NCBI GenBank assembly: GCA_028819235.1
Contig: JAPPMC010000306.1
Span: forward strand, 1-50,355
DNA from: Bryobacterales bacterium
GTDB lineage: Bacteria; Acidobacteriota; Terriglobia; Bryobacterales; UBA6623
Direction of reading: 5' to 3'
DNA length: 50,355 nt
The position numbers and the translations under genes were made by a program. How positions within the stretch are numbered: position 1 is the stretch's first letter; every line of letters starts with the position of its first letter. The notes below the pieces were generated by a model. It was not told where the DNA came from. It made no database searches and worked only from the letters and a program-made list of their open reading frames with translations. Shown piece after piece: positions 9,180 through 17,870 of this stretch.

Positions 9180-10334
9180 ATGGGACGCCACCTGCTGCTG
9201 GTCCTGAAGAACCTGCGCAGGAATAAGCGGAGAACTTTCCTTACAGTCGTCAGCACATCGCTGTCCGTTTGCCTCGTGGGAATGCTGGTCGCAGTCTACG
9301 GGGCCCTGTACGCCCGCGACGTGTCAGAGGAGTCGGCCCAGCGGCTTGTGACCCGGCACAAAGTGTCCCTTGGGCAAGTGATGCCGATGTACTACCGCTC
9401 TCGCATCGCGGCGATCGACGGCGTGCGGAACGTAGTCCCCATGAACTGGTTCGGAGGCACGTACATCGACAGCCGTCCGGAGAACATGTTCGCCCGCTTT
9501 GCGGTTGATCAGGAAGAGATCTTCAACATCTACTCCGAGCTCAAGGTTCCGGCCGACCAGTTGGAGGCCTTCCAGCGCGACCGACAGGCAATCGCCATCG
9601 GCTCCAGCGTTGCAGAGCGGACCGGTCTGAAGCTCGGCCAGCGCATCACTCTGGTGGGCGACATATACCAGTTCGCCCCGGAGCTGACCGTGCGGGCCAT
9701 CTTCGAGGGGCCGGACGACTTCCAGTCCTTCTTCCACCAGAAGTATCTGGAAGAGGGCCTGCGGGACCAGCCGGGAGGCGGGTCGCACGCAGGCGTGTTT
9801 GCGCTTCGCCTGCGATCGGCGGATGATGCCTCGCGTGTGGCGATGGAGGTCGACGAGATGTTCCGGAACGCGCCGGAGCCGACCAAGACCGAAACCGAGG
9901 CTGCCTTCCAGCTCTCCTTCATTACCCAGCTTGGGAACGTGAAGCTATTCCTGCTCGCGATCGCGGCGGCGATCGTGTTCACCATGCTCATGGTCTCGGC
10001 CAACACGGTGGCCATGTCGGTACGAGAGCGCATCCGGGAGATCGGCGTGCTCAAGACGCTCGGCTTCGACTCGGCCTCGGTGCTAGGCCTGATCTTGGCC
10101 GAGGCATTGCTGATCTCGATCGTGGGCGGCATCTTGGGAACGCTGTTGGTGCCGGGCGTTGGGGCGCTGGCCGTTCAGGTCATGGGACCGTTCATCCCCA
10201 CGCTCGTCCTTCCCACATGGGGCATAGCCGTTTGCATATTGACGGCGTTGGCGGTCGGCCTGTGCAGTTCCGCAGTGCCGGCGACGGTCGCCTCCCGGAC
10301 GAACATCGTGGATGCCCTGAGACACGCAGGCTGA
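9180..10334 (+). CDS. ABC transporter permease, MacB/FtsX-type (first of pair)
   Basis: A 384-residue inner-membrane permease with the MacB plan: one N-terminal membrane helix (about 17-42), a large periplasmic domain (about 45-250), and three C-terminal helices in the FtsX-like domain (about 255-375). The NKRRTFLTVVSTSLSVCL start is typical. This family works mechanically, pushing lipoproteins, peptides or drugs from the inner membrane or periplasm outward, not by classical translocation. A GGGGAAA ribosome binding site precedes ATG 9180. It is first in a tight four-gene operon (gaps 15 and 9 bp, then a 4-bp overlap) with a second permease, an adaptor and an ATPase. The substrate is unknown. 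Confidence 0.88.
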   Translation: MGRHLLLVLKNLRRNKRRTFLTVVSTSLSVCLVGMLVAVYGALYARDVSEESAQRLVTRHKVSLGQVMPMYYRSRIAAIDGVRNVVPMNWFGGTYIDSRPENMFARFAVDQEEIFNIYSELKVPADQLEAFQRDRQAIAIGSSVAERTGLKLGQRITLVGDIYQFAPELTVRAIFEGPDDFQSFFHQKYLEEGLRDQPGGGSHAGVFALRLRSADDASRVAMEVDEMFRNAPEPTKTETEAAFQLSFITQLGNVKLFLLAIAAAIVFTMLMVSANTVAMSVRERIREIGVLKTLGFDSASVLGLILAEALLISIVGGILGTLLVPGVGALAVQVMGPFIPTLVLPTWGIAVCILTALAVGLCSSAVPATVASRTNIVDALRHAG

Positions 10335-10349
10335 GGGGACTGCGCGCAA

Positions 10350-11516
10350 ATGCTGGTTCCGGTTTCCTACAACATTCGCAACTTGGTCGTGCGGCGGACC
10401 ACGACGCTGATGACTGCCTTGGGCGTCGGCTTGACCGTCTCCGTGCTGGTCGGGATCGGGACCTTGGTTGAGGGGCTGCGGACGTCGCTTGAGGTCGGCG
10501 GGGATCCGCTGAACCTGATCGTCATGCGCCAAGGGTCCACTGCGGAACTGGTGAGCGTGGTGAGCAGAGAGGACTTTGAGCAGCTGAAGTTCGCTCCCGG
10601 CATCGCCACAGACGGCGGTGAGCCGCTCATCTCCCACGAGGTGCTCACCGTAGTCAACCTTCCCCTCCGTGCGGATCCCGAATCGGTCTCCAACATTACG
10701 CTGCGAGGCCTATCGCCGGTCGGTACCCGGATGCGGCCGGGCGTGCGGCTGACCGAGGGGCGCTGGTTCGAGACGGGCAGGCGTGAGGTGACGGTGGGCA
10801 CGGCTGTAAACGCGAAGCGTGCGGGGACATCGGTCGGCGACATGCTCTATTTCGGCCGAGGCGACTGGGAAGTGGTGGGTGTCTTCGAGACAGACCAGGG
10901 AGCCTTCAACAGCGAGATCTGGGCCGACGGGAACTTGGCCGCCGCCGATCTCGGCCGGGGCAGCATGCGCAGCAGCATTCTGATCCGAGCTCAGGACGAA
11001 GCCGCCGCCAAAGCTCTGACGGGCCTTGTCGCCGATGACCAGCGCCTAACGCTGGAGGCCGAGCGAGAGAGCGAGTACTACGCCAAGCAAATGGTCTCGG
11101 CAGGTCCAGTGCAGGGCCTCGGCGCGCTGATTGCCGTGATTATGGCGGTCGGCAGCTGCTTCGCGGCGATGAACACAATGTTTGCCGCTGTGGCGAATCG
11201 GGCCCGGGAGGTGGGGATCCTGCGGCTGCTGGGATTCTCGAGGGTAAGCATACTGACGAGCTTCATGCTTGAGTCATTGCTTCTGTCCGTGGTCGGAGGC
11301 CTGCTGGGATGCCTAATGGTGGCGCCGCTGCACGGGTTTGAGGGCCGAATCGGCAACTTCACGACCTTCGCGGAGACCTCCTTCCAATTCCAGCTCACCC
11401 CGCAGTATGTCGTTGGGGGCATGGTCTTCGCCGCCGTCATGGGCGTCGTCGGCGGCTTCATCCCGTCTTGGCTGGCTGCCCGCAAGAGTGTGCTGGGCTC
11501 GCTCGGAGCTCTATAG
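10350..11516 (+). CDS. ABC transporter permease, MacB/FtsX-type (second of pair)
   Basis: A 388-residue paralogue of the preceding permease with the same topology: N-terminal helix (about 18-40), periplasmic MacB-type domain, and three C-terminal FtsX helices (starting around IAVIMAVGSCFAAMNTMFAAV). The motif REVGILRLLGFSRVSI in the cytosolic loop is the coupling region conserved in this family, and its counterpart in the first permease is REIGVLKTLGFDSASV. Two different permeases imply a heterodimeric channel, as in LolCDE or the Lpt-like systems, rather than the MacB homodimer with a fused ATPase. It lies 15 bp after the first permease and 9 bp before the adaptor. Confidence 0.88.
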   Translation: MLVPVSYNIRNLVVRRTTTLMTALGVGLTVSVLVGIGTLVEGLRTSLEVGGDPLNLIVMRQGSTAELVSVVSREDFEQLKFAPGIATDGGEPLISHEVLTVVNLPLRADPESVSNITLRGLSPVGTRMRPGVRLTEGRWFETGRREVTVGTAVNAKRAGTSVGDMLYFGRGDWEVVGVFETDQGAFNSEIWADGNLAAADLGRGSMRSSILIRAQDEAAAKALTGLVADDQRLTLEAERESEYYAKQMVSAGPVQGLGALIAVIMAVGSCFAAMNTMFAAVANRAREVGILRLLGFSRVSILTSFMLESLLLSVVGGLLGCLMVAPLHGFEGRIGNFTTFAETSFQFQLTPQYVVGGMVFAAVMGVVGGFIPSWLAARKSVLGSLGAL

Positions 11517-11525
11517 CGGACCAAG

Positions 11526-12890
11526 ATGCCTGACGAAGCAAGACTGGATCGCGAGCTCGAGGGGCTCAGGATCGACCGTTCTGCGGCGCGGCGCGGGCGG
11601 CGCGGGAAGCTCTCTACTCTCTGGATCGTCATCGGCGTGTCGCTGGTGGCGGCGCTGGCCGGTTGGCGCATTGCCGCCCTTCTCGGCGGGCCAGTGGAAG
11701 TGGAGACCCTCCGAGTCTCAGCACCGCGGGCTGGCTCGGCCGGTCGGGCCGTTGTGCTGCAGGCGGCTGGGTATGTCGTGCCGCACTACCGGATCGAGGT
11801 GGCATCAAAGGTCGTCGGCAGAGTCAGGTGGATGGGCGTCGAAAAGGGCGACAAGGTCAAGTCCGGCGACCCAATCGTGCGTCTGGAGGACGACGAGTAC
11901 CAAGCCCGCCTCCACGAGTCGATCGGCTCGCTGGAGTCTTCGGTGGCCCGGCTCAAGGAGCTGCAGGCAGGATCGAGGCCAGAAGAGGTGCGCAGGGCGC
12001 ACGCGAATCTCTCGGAGGCTAAGGCTCAGCTGGACAGGGCAACCTTGGATCTGGAGCGGACGAGCGGCCTCTGGAAGCTGGCAATCGCCTCAAGGGAAGA
12101 CTTCGACAGGGCTCAGCACGAGCGCGACGCACTTGCCGAGCGCGTGGAATCGCTAGCTCGCACGCTGGAGCTCCTTGAGATCGGTCCTCGCATTGAGCAC
12201 ATCGAAGCGGCGGCCGCAGAGGTCAAGCGCACCGAAGGGATCGTCGCCTACAACCGGACACTCGTGGACGCGACCGTTATCCGCGCTCCCGTGACCGGGA
12301 CGGTGCTGGAGCGAAACGTCGAGGTCGGAGAACTCGTGACGACCGGCTTTGTCGGAGACCGCGGGGCCAAGGGATACGTGGTGGCAATGGCCGACCTGCA
12401 GGACATCCAGGTCGAGCTTGACATCAGTCAGGACGACTTCGCGCGCGTGTTCATGAGCCAGGCGGCGATCGTTGCGACGGACGCCTACCGGGACCGCGAG
12501 TATCAGGGCCGCGTTGTCGAGATCTCTCCTGAGGCCGACCGCCAAAAGGCGACCGTGCAGGTCAAGGTGCAGATCCTGCAGCCGGACGAACTGATCCGTC
12601 CGGAGATGAACGCCAACGTCGCCTTCCTCGCGCCAGAGGAGGGTCAGCGCTCGGCCGCTGGTGCCGAGCGTTCCACGCCCTTAGTGACCATCCCTGCCTC
12701 GGCGATACGCGACGATGGCAGCATCTTCCTGCTGATCGACGGCAAGGCTGTGCGACGTGAAGTTCGCGTAGCCCGTCGGACGTCTGCCGGGGCAGAGATC
12801 GAGACCGGCCTGAGCGGCGGCGAGGAGGTCATCCTGGATCCTCCTGAAGGACTGCAGGACGGCCAGAGCGTGGAAAGGCGGGAGGCATGA
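11526..12890 (+). CDS. Periplasmic adaptor subunit (HlyD/MacA family)
   Basis: A 454-residue membrane-fusion protein. A cytosolic basic stretch and one membrane anchor (about residues 35-55, LWIVIGVSLVAALAGW) are followed by a split lipoyl/biotinyl-like domain, a coiled-coil hairpin of about 120 residues rich in Glu, Arg and Ala (about 125-240), the returning lipoyl half with VIRAPVTGTVLERNVEVGE, and a beta-barrel C-terminal region. Adaptors of this type bridge an inner-membrane pump and an outer-membrane channel. No TolC-like gene is in the window, so an outer-membrane partner must be elsewhere. The stop overlaps the ATPase start by 4 bp (ATGA), indicating translational coupling. Confidence 0.9.
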   Translation: MPDEARLDRELEGLRIDRSAARRGRRGKLSTLWIVIGVSLVAALAGWRIAALLGGPVEVETLRVSAPRAGSAGRAVVLQAAGYVVPHYRIEVASKVVGRVRWMGVEKGDKVKSGDPIVRLEDDEYQARLHESIGSLESSVARLKELQAGSRPEEVRRAHANLSEAKAQLDRATLDLERTSGLWKLAIASREDFDRAQHERDALAERVESLARTLELLEIGPRIEHIEAAAAEVKRTEGIVAYNRTLVDATVIRAPVTGTVLERNVEVGELVTTGFVGDRGAKGYVVAMADLQDIQVELDISQDDFARVFMSQAAIVATDAYRDREYQGRVVEISPEADRQKATVQVKVQILQPDELIRPEMNANVAFLAPEEGQRSAAGAERSTPLVTIPASAIRDDGSIFLLIDGKAVRREVRVARRTSAGAEIETGLSGGEEVILDPPEGLQDGQSVERREA

Positions 12891-13582
12891 ACGCCAGTTT
12901 CGCGGTAGAACTCCGGGGCGTCCTCAAGGAGTATGTGCGTGCGGAGTACTCTGTCCGGGCATTGGACAACATTTCCCTCGACATCAAGGCCGGCGAATTC
13001 TTCTGCCTAATGGGGCCCTCCGGTTCCGGCAAGTCGACACTGCTGCACTTGGTCGCCGGAATCGACAAGCCCACCGATGGGCGGGTGAGCGTGCTCGGGC
13101 AGGACCTGAGCGAGCTGACGGACCGCGAGCTGGCCCGCTGGCGCAGCGAGAACATTGGCTATGTGTTCCAAACGTTCAACCTGATACCTGTCCTGACGGC
13201 GCTGGAGAACGTCGAGCTTCCGCTGCTGCTCACCGGCCTGCGCCGCAAGGACAGGCTGCAGCGTGCCCGGACGGCCCTTGAGATCGTTGGCTTGGCGGAC
13301 CGCTTGGACCACCGGCCGCAGCAGCTCTCCGGCGGGCAAGAGCAGCGGGTCGCGATCGCCCGCGCCTTGGTCACCGACCCTTCGATCATCCTGGCGGACG
13401 AGCCCACGGGCGAGCTTGACGCGGCGGCCGCCGACGACGTGCTCTCGATCCTGAAGATTCTCAACCAGCGCCACGGAAAGACAATCATCATGGTGACCCA
13501 CGATCCCAGAGCCAGGAGCTACGCACGCAAGAGCAGCTACTTGGACAAGGGCCTCTTGGGACCCATGCCGGGCGAAGCCTAG
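12887..13582 (+). CDS. ABC transporter ATP-binding protein (LolD/MacB-like)
   Basis: A 231-residue ATPase, the usual size for stand-alone LolD/MacB-type nucleotide-binding subunits. Walker A GPSGSGKST (43-51), the Q-loop Gln (Q95 in VFQTFNLIP), the signature LSGGQEQR (147-154), Walker B IILADEP (167-173) and the H-loop His (H205 in VTHD) are all intact. The signature has Glu where most relatives have Gln (LSGGQQQR), a minor variant. It closes the operon that begins at 9180 and should energise the two permeases. LolCDE-like lipoprotein release and MacAB-like efflux are both compatible. The separate adaptor favours efflux or export. Confidence 0.93.
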   Translation: MNASFAVELRGVLKEYVRAEYSVRALDNISLDIKAGEFFCLMGPSGSGKSTLLHLVAGIDKPTDGRVSVLGQDLSELTDRELARWRSENIGYVFQTFNLIPVLTALENVELPLLLTGLRRKDRLQRARTALEIVGLADRLDHRPQQLSGGQEQRVAIARALVTDPSIILADEPTGELDAAAADDVLSILKILNQRHGKTIIMVTHDPRARSYARKSSYLDKGLLGPMPGEA

Positions 13583-13641
13583 ACCTTGCGCAGCGGGCGC
13601 CAGAGAACGCCCAGCTCGTAATTCGTCCTATCGCGACGGAA

Positions 13642-14913
13642 ATGACTATGGCAGCAAGGCATCGTGTCCTCGTCCTGCTGTTCGTGCTGATGCTCATCAC
13701 GTATCTGGACCGCGTCTGCTTCAGCACGACCGCGAGTTCGGTCGGTGCCGACCTAGGTCTCTCTCTGTCTCAGGTCGGGTTTGCGGGCTCTGCCTTCGTG
13801 GTCGGGTACGTGATCTTCGAAATCCCGGGTGGGTGGCTGGCGGACCGGTTCGGCGCCCGCCTGATGCTGACGCGCATCGTGGTCTGGTGGTCAGCGTTCA
13901 CGGCTCTCACAGGCGCGGCCTGGAGCTTTGGTTCGCTGGTCGCGATCCGCTTCCTGTTCGGCTGCGGGGAGGCCGGCGCGTTTCCGGGGGCCACCTCGGC
14001 CATCGCGCGGTGGTTCCCCCGCGACGAGCTCGGCCGGGCACAGTCGGTCGTCATGTTCGGCAGCAGGGTCGGGTTTGCCCTGACATCGTGGATCGTGATC
14101 GCGCTGATGTCCCCGTTGGGATGGCGTGGCGTCTACTGGGTGTTTGCGGTCCTGGGCATCGTGTGGGCTGCGGTCTGGAGCGCATGGTACCGGGACACTC
14201 CTGATGTCCACCGGTCGGTCGGACAGGAAGAGCTGGCTCGGATCCGCGGCCAGCGCATTGCGCGCGGCCGAGCGGGAAGGGCCCCTTGGGCGGCGCTGCT
14301 TACGAACCGCAGCGTGCTGGCGCTATGCGGGATGTACTCGGGCTACACATGGGGCCTCTACTTCTACATCCAGTGGCTACCCACATATCTGGAGCAGGCC
14401 AGGGGCTTGGACCTTCCGGAGATCGGTCCGACGGCGGCCGCAGTTCTGGTGTCGGGGGCAGTCGCGAGCCTGGCGGGCGGCTGGATCAGTGACCGCCTCG
14501 TACCGTTGCTCGGGGTCCGGGCAGCCCGACGCCTCCCCGCCATGGGCGGGTTAGTGGGAGCTGCCGTGTTCCTGGCCCTTGCGGCCACTGTCTCTGACAA
14601 CGTGCTCGCGCTCGTCTTCCTTGGCTTGAGCTTTGGTTCTGCGGAGCTGATTCTGGCCGTTACGTGGGCCACCTGCCTTGACATCGGGGGATCGGCCTCT
14701 GGTGTGGTGTCGGGCACGATGAACTCGCTGGGCCAAGTCAGCGGGGCGCTGGCGCCGTGGCTCACGGGCCTGATGGTTGAGCGGTCGGGAAGCTGGGAGC
14801 CTCCGCTGCTCGTCTCCGCCGCGTACTATGTGCTGAGCGCCCTGCTCTGGCTGGCCATCGACCCGAGCCAGCGTCTGCGAGCCTCCAATGAGACTGAATC
14901 GCCCCAGATTTGA
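13642..14913 (+). CDS. MFS transporter, anion:cation symporter-like
   Basis: A 423-residue carrier with about 12 membrane helices in two six-helix halves separated by a basic central loop (RIRGQRIARGRAGRAPW). The first helix runs into LDRVCFSTTAS, and the later GGWLADRFGAR loop is the MFS signature between helices 2 and 3. These features match the ACS family, which moves organic anions such as sugar acids, hexuronates or phthalate-like compounds. It starts at ATG 13642, with a second Met two codons later equally possible. It is 59 bp after the ABC operon on the same strand and may be co-transcribed or independent. The substrate cannot be assigned from sequence alone. Confidence 0.88.
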   Translation: MTMAARHRVLVLLFVLMLITYLDRVCFSTTASSVGADLGLSLSQVGFAGSAFVVGYVIFEIPGGWLADRFGARLMLTRIVVWWSAFTALTGAAWSFGSLVAIRFLFGCGEAGAFPGATSAIARWFPRDELGRAQSVVMFGSRVGFALTSWIVIALMSPLGWRGVYWVFAVLGIVWAAVWSAWYRDTPDVHRSVGQEELARIRGQRIARGRAGRAPWAALLTNRSVLALCGMYSGYTWGLYFYIQWLPTYLEQARGLDLPEIGPTAAAVLVSGAVASLAGGWISDRLVPLLGVRAARRLPAMGGLVGAAVFLALAATVSDNVLALVFLGLSFGSAELILAVTWATCLDIGGSASGVVSGTMNSLGQVSGALAPWLTGLMVERSGSWEPPLLVSAAYYVLSALLWLAIDPSQRLRASNETESPQI

Positions 14914-15181
14914 GGATGCGCCGTACAAGAGGCCTCCCGACGAGACGGACGTCAACCTGCGCGCCCACATGGACGCAATTCCCGACGACCGGCTGGACAT
15001 GGTCGATCTCGCGTGGAGTGACGACCGGCTGCGCGCTTGGGACGGGAACTTCCGGAGCGACGGGTTCCTGATGCTCGTCTGCTGCGACCGCGAAGTCGGG
15101 ATCGAGGAGTACAGGCGCGTATTGGCTGAGTTCCTGCGGTTTCGGAGCGCGCTCTTGGAGTTCGACTCAGGAGTAGACTGA
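14888..15181 (+). CDS. Small hypothetical protein overlapping the MFS gene
   Basis: A 97-residue acidic, Arg- and Asp-rich soluble protein with no signal or membrane segment and no domain I recognise. It starts inside the last 26 bp of the MFS gene, an arrangement typical of translational coupling. Its C-terminal half (CDREVGIEEYRRVLAEFLRFRSA) looks like a real amphipathic helix. No competing frame on either strand is convincing. Function is unknown, and a chance open frame in GC-rich DNA remains possible. Confidence 0.5.
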   Translation: MRLNRPRFEDAPYKRPPDETDVNLRAHMDAIPDDRLDMVDLAWSDDRLRAWDGNFRSDGFLMLVCCDREVGIEEYRRVLAEFLRFRSALLEFDSGVD

Positions 15182-15253
15182 GGACAGGCATCGGCTAGTC
15201 AGGGCCTTGTCCATCGAGCTTGCCGCCCCGTGCGTTCCGGCGCGAAAAAGAGA

Positions 15254-17173
15254 ATGAAGTTCCCTGCCCGTCACTTCCTTAGCGTCCGGTCCGCAGTCGC
15301 TCTGGGGCTGGCTCAAGTCGTCTGTGCCGGACTTGCGGCGCAGATCTATGATCCCGTGCAGTGGAGACTGGAGTTCGGACAGGACAGGATTCCGCCCGGC
15401 TCGACCGCGACGGCCCGGCTGATCGCAACCGTCGAGGACGGATGGCACATCTACTCGACGACAACCCAAGAGGGGATACCGCTGGCGATCGGGATGGAGC
15501 CGTCAGACGCCTTGGCGGGCTGGAGGGCCTATCAGCCGACCCCCGAGGTTGTATTTGACCCTAACTTCCAAGCCGAGGTCGAGTGGTACACGCACAGTGC
15601 CGAGTTCTGGGTTGAGTTCGACTTGGCTGACGGTCCGGCTGGTCCGACCGAGATTGAGGCCTTGGTGCGTTATGGCGCCTGCGACGATCGCCAGTGCCTT
15701 CCGCCCAAGCGCAAGAGTGCGGCCGCGATAGTCGTGCTGGACCCGGCGGCGACGCCGATGGCGGCCGCACTGCCGGCCGGCTACGGCCCGGTTCAGGTCA
15801 ACGAGGTCGGGCGGCCCCGCCAGAGCCGGTCACCCGCCCCGGCAACGGAGGTTGCCGCGGTGGCTGCGTTTGAGGCGGAGTCCCAAGGGTTGCTGGGCTT
15901 TGCCATGTTGGCGCTCGGGTTCGGCTTGGTGGCGATCCTGACGCCTTGCGTGTTTCCGATGATCCCGATCTATATGGGCTCGTTCATTGGTTCGGAAGAT
16001 CGGCCGTGGGGTTCGATCGTTCGGCAGGCCAGCACATTCTGTCTGGGCGTGATTCTGCTCTTCACGGCGATCGGCGCCGGCCTGAGCGCTGCACTCGGGC
16101 CCTTCGGGCTCAGCCAGGTCGGGTCCAATCCTTGGGCAAACCTGCTCATCGCCGTCGTTCTGTTCGGCTTCGCTCTGAGCATGCTCGGGGCATTTGAGAT
16201 CACCATGCCCAGTTCGTGGACTACCGGAGCGAGCCAGCGTTCCGCTGGAGCGGGTCTACTGCCCACGCTGATGCTCAGCCTAGTGTTCACCCTGGCCTCA
16301 TTCGCATGCACGGGGCCGTTTGTAGGGTCCCTGTTGGCCGGCTCGATTGCGTCAGGCGGGGGACCCTACCTGATCCTCGGAATGGCGCTGTTTGCGACCG
16401 GACTCTCTGCCCCGTTCTTCGCGTTGGGGCTGTTTCCCGCCTTGGTCGGACGGCTGCCGCGGAGCGGCGCCTGGCTTAGTGTCACCAAGCGGACTGCAGG
16501 GTTGGTGATCGTCGCCGTTGGCTTGAAGTACCTCGCGAATGTGGACCAGGTTCTCGGCTGGACCCTGCTTCCAAGGGAGCGGTTCCTAGCGCTGTGGGTC
16601 GTTCTCTTCGCCGCAGGCGGGCTCTATCTGTGGGGCGTCGTGCGATTTGGCGACGACGGGCCCGCGCAGGGCATCGGGCTGTCGCGCTTCGCCGTCGGCG
16701 CAGTGTTTCTGGCGTTTGCCGTCAGCCTGTTCCCCGGAATGTCGGGGGCGTCCCTCGGCGAGCTCGAGGCGCACGTGCCCGAGACCCGTTCCGGTATCGC
16801 GTCGGACGCCGGCGGCTTGGCGTGGATCAAGGACGACTTCGACGGGGCGTTCGCGCTCGCTAGCGGCTCGGGTCGGCGCCTGCTGGTGAGCTTTACGGGA
16901 TACGCGTGCTCGAACTGCAAGTGGATGAAGGCGAACATGTTCACGAGAGCCGAGATCGCGGGAGCGCTGGAAGACACCGTGCTGGTCGAACTCTACACGG
17001 ACGGATTCGACGAAGCCAGCGAGAGGCACCAAGAACTGCAGGTTGACCGCTTCCGGTCTTCGAGCATTCCCTTCTATGCGATCATCCGCCCTGACGGTTC
17101 GATCGCAGCCACATTCTCCGGACAGACAAGGGACGTGTCGGAGTTCAAGGCTTTCGTCGAGACGGCCGGCTGA
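15254..17173 (+). CDS. dsbD: DsbD-family protein-disulfide reductase / thiol:disulfide interchange protein
   Basis: A 639-residue, three-part inner-membrane protein. A signal peptide precedes an N-terminal periplasmic Ig-like domain with a cysteine pair in YGACDDRQCLPP (C143, C148). The eight-helix CcdA-like core carries C232 in TPCVFPM and C352 in FACTGPF. The C-terminal thioredoxin-like domain carries CSNC (C552, C555). All three cysteine pairs needed to pass electrons from cytosolic thioredoxin to periplasmic targets are visible. I prefer ATG 15254 (MKFPARHFL) over the in-frame GTG at 15230 because an AAAGAG-like site lies just upstream. A cytochrome c gene follows after 8 bp, fitting a role in keeping haem-binding thiols reduced. 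Confidence 0.9.
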   Translation: MKFPARHFLSVRSAVALGLAQVVCAGLAAQIYDPVQWRLEFGQDRIPPGSTATARLIATVEDGWHIYSTTTQEGIPLAIGMEPSDALAGWRAYQPTPEVVFDPNFQAEVEWYTHSAEFWVEFDLADGPAGPTEIEALVRYGACDDRQCLPPKRKSAAAIVVLDPAATPMAAALPAGYGPVQVNEVGRPRQSRSPAPATEVAAVAAFEAESQGLLGFAMLALGFGLVAILTPCVFPMIPIYMGSFIGSEDRPWGSIVRQASTFCLGVILLFTAIGAGLSAALGPFGLSQVGSNPWANLLIAVVLFGFALSMLGAFEITMPSSWTTGASQRSAGAGLLPTLMLSLVFTLASFACTGPFVGSLLAGSIASGGGPYLILGMALFATGLSAPFFALGLFPALVGRLPRSGAWLSVTKRTAGLVIVAVGLKYLANVDQVLGWTLLPRERFLALWVVLFAAGGLYLWGVVRFGDDGPAQGIGLSRFAVGAVFLAFAVSLFPGMSGASLGELEAHVPETRSGIASDAGGLAWIKDDFDGAFALASGSGRRLLVSFTGYACSNCKWMKANMFTRAEIAGALEDTVLVELYTDGFDEASERHQELQVDRFRSSSIPFYAIIRPDGSIAATFSGQTRDVSEFKAFVETAG

Positions 17174-17181
17174 CCGGCCGG

Positions 17182-17715
17182 ATGCGGTGCTCGTCGGTGG
17201 CGAATGGGCCGAATCAGGCAGAAGGGCTGGCCGTCCGTCCGTCCACGCTGACCCGGCGGAAGGCATCGATTGGGGGCGCAGTCGCTGCGGCATTCCTGCC
17301 ATTCGCCTTCGTGCCCGGGCGGTCGGCCGAACCGGTTAGCCCCGGCCAGAGGCTGTTCGACAGCTATTGCTCAGCCTGCCACCAATACGACGATCAGGGC
17401 ATGGGCGAAGCGCCACCGCTCGACGGTAGCCCATGGGTCGTCGGGCCGCCGGAGCGGCTGGTCCTGATCATCCTGCACGGAGTCAAGGGGAAGATCGAGG
17501 TCCGCGGCCGTGTCTACAACCGGGAGATGCCGGGATTCGCAGGATCGCTGGACGATGGCGAGATCGCCGCGCTGGCCAGCTACGCTCGCAAACGGTTCGG
17601 GGCCAGTCGCCCGGTGGTGGAGCCGTTAGACGTTGAAAGGATTCGGCGGCGGCACGTGGGCCGAAGTGGGTACTGGGAGGCTGCGGCGCTGCTCAGGAGC
17701 ATTCCGGACGAATAA
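17182..17715 (+). CDS. Secreted c-type cytochrome, single haem
   Basis: A 177-residue exported protein. A basic N-terminus (TLTRRK) and a hydrophobic stretch (about 29-45) form a signal, followed by one class-I haem site, CSACH at 63-67, and a likely distal ligand Met116 in NREMPGF. The pattern CSACHQYDDQGMGEAPPL is typical of the small cytochromes fused to or paired with periplasmic dehydrogenases in Acidobacteriota and Planctomycetota. About 55 residues after the haem domain form a basic, helix-like tail. It lies 8 bp after dsbD and is probably co-expressed. Its electron partner is not evident here. Confidence 0.85.
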   Translation: MRCSSVANGPNQAEGLAVRPSTLTRRKASIGGAVAAAFLPFAFVPGRSAEPVSPGQRLFDSYCSACHQYDDQGMGEAPPLDGSPWVVGPPERLVLIILHGVKGKIEVRGRVYNREMPGFAGSLDDGEIAALASYARKRFGASRPVVEPLDVERIRRRHVGRSGYWEAAALLRSIPDE

Positions 17716-17870
17716 TGCGCGACGAACTGCCACGCGTCCCCTGCGTCGTCCCCAAGCCTTCTGCGACCGTGCGCAGGCCGTCCCACCCAAGGGCCGCGGT
17801 CGGTCCCCCTGAAGCCGAGTGGCAGGTCTAGCCGAGCTTGGCTACCAATGCCGGCCTCGAATTCGGCACT

